This document shows, in pieces, positions 42,159-48,371 of a DNA stretch of 48,371 bases. The stretch lies in NCBI GenBank assembly GCA_964556705.1, contig CAZKXX010000017.1, positions 1 through 48,371 on the forward strand, given 5' to 3'. Origin of the DNA: CAZKXX01 sp964556705. GTDB lineage: Bacteria; Acidobacteriota; Terriglobia; UBA7540. The notes under the pieces were generated by a model. The model saw only the letters and a program-made list of their open reading frames with translations. It did not search any database and was not told where the DNA came from. The position numbers were made by a program, and so were the translations under genes. The number at the start of each line of letters is the position of its first letter. Within the stretch, counting starts at the first letter, position 1.

Positions 42159-43033
42159 GAATTCTTCGCTTTCCGCTTCAACTCCGGATACAAGGCCGCC
42201 GCCATTTTCTCGTCAATCCGTCTCAGCGTGTAGACGTCCGTGGCTCGAATCTCCTCCAGCCTTTCCGGGATATGCGTCCAGTCGTCATAGACGGCGCTGA
42301 GCAGACGGCCGGTCAGCCCGTTGGATTGGTCCGAGGCGAGGAAAACAGCCAGTTCCGCCGCGCGCTCGGGTGGAACACCGCCTTGCTTCTTCTGTTCCCG
42401 CGCCCGGGCGATGAAGCCGCTTCCGGCAAGATCCCCGGCGGCCAGAACCTCGTCCAGCAGGCGCGTGTTCACAGCTCCCGGCGCGATGGCGTTGATCTGG
42501 ATGTTGAACTCCTCAACTTCTCGGGCCAGCGTCTCGGTCAAGCGCACCACCGCGGCTTTCGAAGCCCCGTAAGCGCTGAAGCGCGGCAATGGCGCGGTGG
42601 CGCCGCCCCCGGAGAGGTTGATGATCTTCCCCGCGCGCCTCTGAATCATGCCCGGCAAGACCGCCTGCACGCAGTACAAGACACCCAAAAGATTGATCTC
42701 TATCGTCTTCCGCCAGGCTTCGAGGTCTAATTCGGCAGCGGGACCGATCGGTCCGTAGATCCCCGCACAGTTGACCAAGACATCGAGCTTCCCGAATGTT
42801 TTCTCCGCCTGCTCCAGCGTCCGCCGGACAGCGAACGGGTCCGAAACGTCGAGCGAGGCCGCTTCCACTTCGCCGCCTTGCTGGCGTAATTCGTTGACAG
42901 TACGGTCCAAGACCGTGACGTCGCGCGCCGCGATGAGAACACGAGCCCCTTCCCTCAGATACGCTCCGGCAATGGCTTTGCCGATGCCCTGACTTCCACC
43001 TGTGACGACCGCCGACGCGCCTTGCAGTCTCAT
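42155..43033 (-). CDS. classical short-chain dehydrogenase/reductase
   Basis: 292 residues, somewhat longer than the usual 250. VVTGGSQGIGKAIAGAYL (NAD(P) glycines), LVNCAGIYGPIG, IINLSGGGATAPL (Ser) and SAYGASKAAVVRL (Tyr and Lys) give a full active site. The extra length is in the C-terminus (WTHIPERLEEIRATDVYTLR). Presumably acts on a sugar of the cluster together with the coupled Gfo/Idh gene. ATG 43033 begins the family core; a 12-base perfect palindrome GTGTTCGAACAC is two bases upstream and the ribosome binding site is weak. Confidence 0.85.
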   Translation of the reverse strand: MRLQGASAVVTGGSQGIGKAIAGAYLREGARVLIAARDVTVLDRTVNELRQQGGEVEAASLDVSDPFAVRRTLEQAEKTFGKLDVLVNCAGIYGPIGPAAELDLEAWRKTIEINLLGVLYCVQAVLPGMIQRRAGKIINLSGGGATAPLPRFSAYGASKAAVVRLTETLAREVEEFNIQINAIAPGAVNTRLLDEVLAAGDLAGSGFIARAREQKKQGGVPPERAAELAVFLASDQSNGLTGRLLSAVYDDWTHIPERLEEIRATDVYTLRRIDEKMAAALYPELKRKAKNS

Positions 43034-43062
43034 TGTGTTCGAACACCGTCCTTCGAGGGCCG

Positions 43063-44385
43063 CTACCTGCGTTTCGAGCCGGGGCGGACGTCTCCCAAGC
43101 CGGGGGAAAAATATGAGAATCCATGCCGCGTCAGCACGCCTGGCTGAACCACATGTTGGCAATCAAGAAAAATCCTGCGTTTCATCACCGATCCAAGGCG
43201 AGAAAAATTCCATCGCCCGACGTCAGGACCCCCAGTCACTACGACAACCGCGTCACAATCCCGGGCAGCCTGATAAACATCCGCGCTGAAATCCAGACGA
43301 GAAAGCCTGCCCAGGCTTCGCGCGTCCACAAGCGGGTCGTAAGCCGCCACGCTTGCGCCTTGCGCCAACAATCGGCGCATCATGGTCAGAGCATGCGAAC
43401 GGCGCAGGGTATCGGTCCCAGGCTTATATGCCAGGCCCAGGATCCCAATTTTTCGACCGTTCAAATCTCCCAGCAACGAATTGAGGCGGTCAAGAGCCCA
43501 GTTCTGCTGTCGCCGGTTAACGGCAACCACCGCGTCAATCAACGGCGTCCGCCGGGTCGTCCCAGCAGCCAACGCCTGGAGAGCACGCAGATCGCGTCCG
43601 AGCGTTCCCCCGCCAAAACCGAGACCTGCGTTGAGGTAGGCGTGTGGGCCGATTCGCCGGTCCATCCGCAAGGCCCGCGCAACGTCCCAGAAATTAGCTC
43701 CCACCGATTCGCAAATCGTAGCGATCTCGTTAGCAAAGCTCACCGAGGTCGCCAAAAAGGAGTTGGACGCATGCTTGATCATTTCCGCTGTGCGCAAGTC
43801 TGTCAGGACGGTCGGACGACCCAAGGCAGCGTACAGGCGGGCCACCCGGCGCGCCACGTGCGGCTTTCTCGCTCCGATCACAATCCGGTCGGGGCGGAGA
43901 AACAGCTCGATGGCCCTCCCCAGCTGGAGGAATTCCGGGTTGTAGGCAATCTCACACCCGAGGCGACGCCCGTGGGAACGAACGTAGGCCAGGATTTCTT
44001 CGCAGGTCCCTACGGGAACCTGGCTGTTGATCACCATCGTTGCGGGTGCCACGAGAGCCTTCGTGACGGCCCGGACCGCATCCCAGACGGCGCCCAAGTC
44101 TGGCGAATCGTCGTCGCGGACTGGGGTATCAAGAGAAATCATCACAAAGGCCGCGTTCCGAACCGCCTCCGCATAGGAGCTTGTGTATCGTAAGGAGCCT
44201 CTGCGGAGCAGACGCCGTAACATGGTGGGGAGCTTCGGTTCGTGGACAGGAGGGCGGCCACCGGCCAGCCCTTTAATTGCGCGCTCATCGTTGTGGACTC
44301 CGTACACGCGGTGGCCGAGATGGGCCAAGCCAACACTGTGCACGGACGCAAGATGCCAGCTTCCAACGACGCAGATATTCGCCAT
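43063..44385 (-). CDS. nucleotide-sugar dehydrogenase homologue without catalytic Cys
   Basis: 440 residues, similar over its full length to UDP-glucose/GDP-mannose dehydrogenases: EIAYNPEFLQLGRAIELFLR, TAEMIKHASNSFLATSVSFA with Lys204, KIGILGLAYKPGTDTLRRSH. But the catalytic loop GFGGSCFPKD reads GFGGGTLGRD: Cys is Thr261 and Lys is Arg264. The N-terminal glycine motif GxGYVG reads VGSWHLAS. It probably cannot do the normal four-electron oxidation. It may bind a nucleotide sugar, catalyse another step, or support the adjacent epimerase. I recall database relatives with WHL and GTLxRD variants, so this may be a real subfamily rather than decay. ATG 44385 lies three bases after the epimerase stop. 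Confidence 0.82.
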   Translation of the reverse strand: MANICVVGSWHLASVHSVGLAHLGHRVYGVHNDERAIKGLAGGRPPVHEPKLPTMLRRLLRRGSLRYTSSYAEAVRNAAFVMISLDTPVRDDDSPDLGAVWDAVRAVTKALVAPATMVINSQVPVGTCEEILAYVRSHGRRLGCEIAYNPEFLQLGRAIELFLRPDRIVIGARKPHVARRVARLYAALGRPTVLTDLRTAEMIKHASNSFLATSVSFANEIATICESVGANFWDVARALRMDRRIGPHAYLNAGLGFGGGTLGRDLRALQALAAGTTRRTPLIDAVVAVNRRQQNWALDRLNSLLGDLNGRKIGILGLAYKPGTDTLRRSHALTMMRRLLAQGASVAAYDPLVDARSLGRLSRLDFSADVYQAARDCDAVVVVTGGPDVGRWNFSRLGSVMKRRIFLDCQHVVQPGVLTRHGFSYFSPGLGDVRPGSKRR

Positions 44386-44388
44386 GGC

Positions 44389-45546
44389 TCAGGCCCGAGA
44401 TCCTATCCTTCCCGGAAAGGTCTCGCCATCAATCTTGGCGCGCCGGATGACATTCTTGCGGCGCATTTCTTCTTCCGCAGCGACGAAAAACGCGCGAACA
44501 CCCGGCTGAGACTGCATCCATTCAAGATATTCTCGAACGCTCTGCTCCACGGGCACCTGCGGTTCCCAGCCAAGTGAGCGCATCTTCCGAATATCCGAAA
44601 TCGTATGACGCGTGTCTCCCACTCGAAATTCGCCGGGAACCAGCGGTTCCAAGTCGCTCCCGAACGCCTGAATGATGATGCGGGCAAATTCCAGAACGGT
44701 GATCGCACGGCCCCCGCCCACATTGAGTGCCTGGAAATTGGCGCCCGGATGTTCTAAAGCAATGACGTTGGCCCTCGCCACGTCGCGGACATTCACGTAA
44801 TCCCGCAACTGCCGACCGTCCTCAAAAGCGATCGGAGCCTGACCATGCATGAGGCGAAGCGTGAAAATCCGAAGGATGCCGGAGTAGGCGTTGTAGAAGG
44901 AATTTCGCGGTCCCTGAACATAGGTGTAGCGCATCGCGGCAGTTGGGATGCCATAACGGCGGCCGAGATTGAAGGCCAAGAGTTCGATGGCATACTTTGA
45001 AATCCCGTAGGCCGTGTGCGGATTGGCCACCGATTCGTCGATCAGCAGGTTCTTTGCCGGGAGCCCGCATTCCGGGCACTGCATTTCCCACTCGCCCTGC
45101 TCCAACTGATCGAGTGGCCGCGGGCCGGGAAGAAACTCGCCGTGTTCGGGACAGGCATACTTCCCTTCCCCAGCCACCGACTGGGAGGACGCAAAGATGA
45201 TTTTCTCAATCGGCAACCGCTTGGCCACAATGAATTCAAAGATGCGAGCTGTACTCTCCGTGTTGACATGGATAAACCGGCTGAAATCCGGCTGGTAGTC
45301 CTGGTAGGCGGCGAGATGGAATACGTATCGAATGCCCGTCAGTGCCTCTTTCAACTGCCGGGGGTTGGCCACGTCACCTTGCACGAATTCGACTTCTTTG
45401 GGGACGTAGGCTGGCCGGCCCTGCGGATGAACGCGCCGCTGCAAGCTGTCCATCACCCGTACGTCATACCCCTTCTGGAGCAACTGGTCCACCGTGTGAG
45501 ATCCAATGAATCCCGCCCCACCCGTTACAAGAACTCGATCTCCCAT
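44389..45546 (-). CDS. NAD-dependent sugar epimerase/dehydratase with zinc-knuckle insert
   Basis: 385 residues, an extended SDR of the GalE/RmlB kind. NAD site RVLVTGGAGFIGSHTVDQLL, catalytic Tyr180 and Lys184 (HTAYGISKYAIELLAF), DYVNVRDVARANVIALEHPG. Between the Ser strand (FASSQSVAGEG) and the Tyr lies an insert with C132-P-E-H135 and C157-P-E-C160, which looks like a zinc knuckle. Related inserts occur, as I recall, in proteins annotated dTDP-L-rhamnose 4-epimerase. Substrate unknown. The gene is followed within three bases by the Cys-less dehydrogenase homologue, suggesting they work together. Confidence 0.85.
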   Translation of the reverse strand: MGDRVLVTGGAGFIGSHTVDQLLQKGYDVRVMDSLQRRVHPQGRPAYVPKEVEFVQGDVANPRQLKEALTGIRYVFHLAAYQDYQPDFSRFIHVNTESTARIFEFIVAKRLPIEKIIFASSQSVAGEGKYACPEHGEFLPGPRPLDQLEQGEWEMQCPECGLPAKNLLIDESVANPHTAYGISKYAIELLAFNLGRRYGIPTAAMRYTYVQGPRNSFYNAYSGILRIFTLRLMHGQAPIAFEDGRQLRDYVNVRDVARANVIALEHPGANFQALNVGGGRAITVLEFARIIIQAFGSDLEPLVPGEFRVGDTRHTISDIRKMRSLGWEPQVPVEQSVREYLEWMQSQPGVRAFFVAAEEEMRRKNVIRRAKIDGETFPGRIGSRA

Positions 45547-45725
45547 TGGCTTCTTCTCTCCGAACGCGCCTCAATGAAACGGCACAGTTTAGCACAACTC
45601 AGCCGCGCACGGCCCACAACACGGGGAAGGGACAAAGACATGAACGATTCGTGCGCGAACCGTGAGGATGAGAAGCAACACGACTCCCCGGGGCGGACGG
45701 ACAGACATGAAGAGCTCCGGGGCTT

Positions 45726-47129
45726 TTACGCGGGCGTCCGGGCAGGTATTGGGCTGCGGAAAGTTTTCCTGCCCGGCACAGCCAGAACTTGGCGGGTCAC
45801 CGGAAGCCTTTGGCGGAGCGCTCGGGACGCAGCGAAGACCAATCCCGTATAGAACCAGAAAACATTCATCGGTCGGATTGGCTGGAAGGCATCCAACGAA
45901 ACGGCATAGAAAAAAATCGCGAGGAGCGTGGCAAGATACGATACACCGACAGCTTCAAAAGTCTTCGATCCCGTCAATCTGGCATTTCGATACAGGGACC
46001 AGCCAATCAAAACGAATTGCAGCATGCAAAGCAGCAGAACGACCGCGCCAAACGCGCCCAGCTCCACCAGCGCGCGGATGTATTGATTGTCAGCGACCGG
46101 GAAGCCCGTTAACCCCACGCCGAGTATGCGATTCCCCGACCAGACGTCCAGGGCAACCGTCCAGACGTCGAGCCGCTGTTCCGCACTGGAGTAGCGCGTT
46201 CCGTACATGGTCGAAAAGTCGGTCACTCGAGCAACCAGGTCCTCAGGGAACAGCCTAGGAAAGCTCAGAATCAAGGCCACCAGCACCCCAACGCTGGCCA
46301 CCGTTGCCAGGAGCACCCGGCGGGAAAAGACCAGTGAGCCCAAGCTTACGGCCATCAGAATGCCTGCGATCGCCAGCCGCGAACTGCTTCCATACATTGC
46401 GGAGAACAGCAATGCGACCAGGAAAAGGGCTACTTTGGGAGACATGAGCTTCCCAACGTAGGCGCCGAATAGAGCCAATGGAATCAGGATCAGCGTGTAT
46501 TCCGAAAGCGGTGCAGGGCCATCGTGAAAGGGCAACACGGCTCGGGTTGACCCGTCAGAGGCGTAAGTCGTGCGGTTCACCATCTGGTATATTGCCCACA
46601 AACCGACTGGGAACGCCGAAAGCAGAGTTACTCGGAGCAATCCGCGCGCCGTCTTTTCGTCACGCACATGGTTCGCGACATACAAAAAGGCCAGAAAGTA
46701 TTCGAGATACTTCGTAAAGTAAAGCCACGGGAGATAACTTCCGCCAGCGTTCTTGTTTACAAAAACGAGCGCTCCAAGAAAAATCGAGAAAATATAGAGG
46801 GGGAAGAAGTTGAGAACGGACTTCCTGTCGAGTGCCTTGCCTCTTCGGAGCGCAACATCCAGGGCCCATCGGAGGTACCAGTAGATCAGAATGAAATCTT
46901 CGAGACGAATCTCAATCCTTCGCGGAATCGGAGCGAAGGCCGAGATAAACCCGGCGAGCCCCACCTCCCCGCGACCAATGGTAATGGACGGGCCCGTGGC
47001 GGCAGCAATGATGAAAGCGCAGAGTGTAATGCGCAATCGCCATCGCCAGCGAATCAAGGCGGAGAGTCCCAGAATCAAGACCCAGATCGCCAGCCCCGCG
47101 TCACTGGAAATCAGCGCGCCCGATTCCAT
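45726..47129 (-). CDS. second O-antigen ligase/polymerase-family membrane protein
   Basis: 467 residues, about ten membrane helices. MYGSSSRLAIAGILMAVSLG and RLDVWTVALDVWSGNRILGVGLTGFPVADN correspond to the Wzy_C core seen in ligases and polymerases, with the periplasmic loop carrying GTRYSSAEQRLDVW. It has little direct resemblance to the protein at 32704 apart from family pattern, so the cluster may make one polymer with both a polymerase and a ligase, or two polymers. Start ATG 47129 is the first possible; no clear ribosome binding site. Confidence 0.78.
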   Translation of the reverse strand: MESGALISSDAGLAIWVLILGLSALIRWRWRLRITLCAFIIAAATGPSITIGRGEVGLAGFISAFAPIPRRIEIRLEDFILIYWYLRWALDVALRRGKALDRKSVLNFFPLYIFSIFLGALVFVNKNAGGSYLPWLYFTKYLEYFLAFLYVANHVRDEKTARGLLRVTLLSAFPVGLWAIYQMVNRTTYASDGSTRAVLPFHDGPAPLSEYTLILIPLALFGAYVGKLMSPKVALFLVALLFSAMYGSSSRLAIAGILMAVSLGSLVFSRRVLLATVASVGVLVALILSFPRLFPEDLVARVTDFSTMYGTRYSSAEQRLDVWTVALDVWSGNRILGVGLTGFPVADNQYIRALVELGAFGAVVLLLCMLQFVLIGWSLYRNARLTGSKTFEAVGVSYLATLLAIFFYAVSLDAFQPIRPMNVFWFYTGLVFAASRALRQRLPVTRQVLAVPGRKTFRSPIPARTPA

Positions 47130-47175
47130 ACGTCAGTCCAATCAGCAAATTCCCCTTCCCGAACGATGTAGCGAA

Positions 47176-48273
47176 TCATGCCTGCTTCCCCTGAATGAAT
47201 TCACCCTTGCTTTCATGATTCTGCGGCTCCCGCTGGCCAAGAGCACTTTCCAACGGATCGACGAAAGACCAGACGGATTGCCCCAGCATCCCTCGGTCCC
47301 TCGTCCTTTCGTAAAGCAGCTGCCTTCCGTAATCCGCGCCCGACCGCAAAACGCTATCGAATACCGTAAGCCAGGAGGGCCGCTCTCGAAGGCCCTTTCT
47401 GCGGAAAAGAAGCCCCAGATAACGAGATGCCGCCGCGATGTCCTTTTTCTGCAAACTCCGGAAGGCAAAGTAGCAGAGGTGACGGATCATGTTGCGCTGC
47501 ACATCTTTCGTTAAGCGCTCGGCCTCTTCCAGCGTGAACGTCTGCCTGAATTCTTTGCTGCCCAGGATTTTGGCAAACATTAGGAACAATTCCTGCGCCA
47601 CCGATCCCGTGGAGAGACTGCGGGATGTTATGCTGCCCGAATGAATGCGGAAAGCCGCCAGCGGCTCGTTGACGTAGGCGACCTGACAGCCGTGCAACTC
47701 CATCCGCAACCAGAGGTCCCAGTCCGCAACCTGAAGAAAGCAGGGGTCGAGTCCTCCGCAGGCCTCGAACAACTCCCGGCGCATCAAGACGGTTTGGGCG
47801 CACACAAAGTTTTTTCCGGTAATATGACGTCGAAACTCTTCTATGCCTTCCCGAATATAGTCGGCGTTCGCGGGACGGCCCACCCGCACAACCTTGTCGC
47901 ACTCATCAAAAAGAAGGAAGGCCGAATGGACGAACCCCACAGCCGGATGTTCATCCAGAAGTCGCGATTGAACTTCCAGCATTCGGGGGAAATAGAGATC
48001 ATCATCATTCAGGATCGCAAGATATTTGCCGCGCGCAAGGGAGAGGCAGCGGATCCAACCCTCCATTGGCGGGACCCGCGCGTCTGTCCGCAGGTAAATA
48101 ACCCGCGGATCGCGGAAGCTTCGCAAGACTTCATCGGTTGCATCTGTCGAGCAAGCGTCAGTGACAATGACCTCAAAACTCTCATGATTCTGGTGAAGCA
48201 AGGAGCGTAATGACTGCGCAATGTACCCGGCACGGTTGTACGTCGTGATACAGAGGCTTATCTGGGGATCCAT
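47176..48273 (-). CDS. family 2 glycosyltransferase
   Basis: 365 residues. GT-A domain with ISLCITTYNRAGYIAQSLRS, EVIVTDACSTDATDEVLRSF and the DDD metal site in YLAILNDDDLYFPRMLEVQS. Further on, VLMRRELFEACGGLDPCFLQ and DWDLWLRMELHGCQVAYVNE form the acceptor-site region typical of the family. No membrane helix, so cytoplasmic or peripheral. The C-terminal ~110 residues are helical. ATG 48273 is the natural family start. Donor and acceptor cannot be named. It precedes the second ligase/polymerase gene by 46 bases. Confidence 0.88.
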   Translation of the reverse strand: MDPQISLCITTYNRAGYIAQSLRSLLHQNHESFEVIVTDACSTDATDEVLRSFRDPRVIYLRTDARVPPMEGWIRCLSLARGKYLAILNDDDLYFPRMLEVQSRLLDEHPAVGFVHSAFLLFDECDKVVRVGRPANADYIREGIEEFRRHITGKNFVCAQTVLMRRELFEACGGLDPCFLQVADWDLWLRMELHGCQVAYVNEPLAAFRIHSGSITSRSLSTGSVAQELFLMFAKILGSKEFRQTFTLEEAERLTKDVQRNMIRHLCYFAFRSLQKKDIAAASRYLGLLFRRKGLRERPSWLTVFDSVLRSGADYGRQLLYERTRDRGMLGQSVWSFVDPLESALGQREPQNHESKGEFIQGKQA

Positions 48274-48371
48274 GGATGATTGACGCTCGTGACAGGAATC
48301 ATAAAGGAAGAGGTTTGGGCTCGCCGCCCCGAAACCTCAACGGAAACTGCTCCTTTCCAGACGGACGCTGC
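48258..48371 (-). other. right edge; possible 3' end of a further minus-strand gene
   Basis: Two minus-strand frames are open from the window edge. One ends at 48299, before the glycosyltransferase start. The other ends at 48258 and would overlap that start by 16 bases (residues ...MIPVTSVNHPWIPR). Too little is present to identify either. Confidence 0.25.

Overview
The window is GC-rich bacterial chromosome. It has no tRNA, rRNA, CRISPR array, IS element or phage gene that I can see. The mix of genes suggests an Acidobacteriota member or a close relative: a very large Oar-like TonB-dependent receptor with an N-terminal carboxypeptidase-regulatory-like domain, DUF5666-type exported proteins, a twin-arginine 'MKRRDFFKG' sugar-isomerase-like protein and a futalosine-type menaquinone enzyme. 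This assignment is inference from gene content.

Layout. (1) 86-4110, minus strand: a translation operon rplM-rpsI-rpsB-tsf-pyrH-frr, with a promoter upstream of rplM and a structured leader before rpsB. (2) 4111-4862: 750 bases without a gene, holding a relic of a dispersed palindromic repeat. (3) 4863-12309: an orphan receiver protein, an RmlD-like reductase, then a plus-strand set of exported proteins (DUF5666 protein, TonB receptor, two small coiled-coil/glycine-rich proteins) and a small cupin. (4) 12374-16616, minus strand: a peroxiredoxin whose peroxidatic cysteine codon is an in-frame TGA (probable selenocysteine) with a 90-residue partner; then cysM, a JAMM peptidase, a ThiS/MoaD-like sulfur carrier with residues beyond its GG, and a MoeZ-type activating enzyme-rhodanese fusion. 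The last four look like a carrier-protein-dependent cysteine synthesis operon. (5) 16683-28853: housekeeping genes, including a TIM-barrel isomerase-like protein, a P-loop kinase, an FAD/NAD(P) oxidoreductase, bioY, a zinc-ribbon protein, a HEAT-repeat protein, an MqnD-like protein, two tandem core-MetE-like proteins and an MFS transporter. (6) 28850-48371: a surface-polysaccharide region. It holds an AlgD-like dehydrogenase, a FecR-domain protein, a VanZ-like protein, two O-antigen ligase/polymerase proteins, a polyprenyl-phosphate glycosylphosphotransferase, two family 2 glycosyltransferases, a GDP-D,D-heptose set (hddC, hddA, gmhA, gmhB) with a transaldolase, and sugar oxidoreductases/epimerases.

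How the parts fit. The transaldolase can connect fructose-6-phosphate to sedoheptulose-7-phosphate. GmhA, HddA, GmhB and HddC would turn that into GDP-D-glycero-alpha-D-manno-heptose, for assembly by the initiating transferase, the glycosyltransferases and the polymerases into a heptose-containing exopolysaccharide. In the sulfur operon the activating enzyme would thiocarboxylate the carrier, CysM would use it to make cysteine, and the JAMM peptidase would process or release products. Strongest points for follow-up: the probable selenoprotein peroxiredoxin with a SECIS-like hairpin, the C-terminally extended sulfur carrier beside a JAMM peptidase, the tandem core-MetE pair in which one partner has lost zinc ligands, and a nucleotide-sugar-dehydrogenase homologue with Thr in place of the catalytic Cys.
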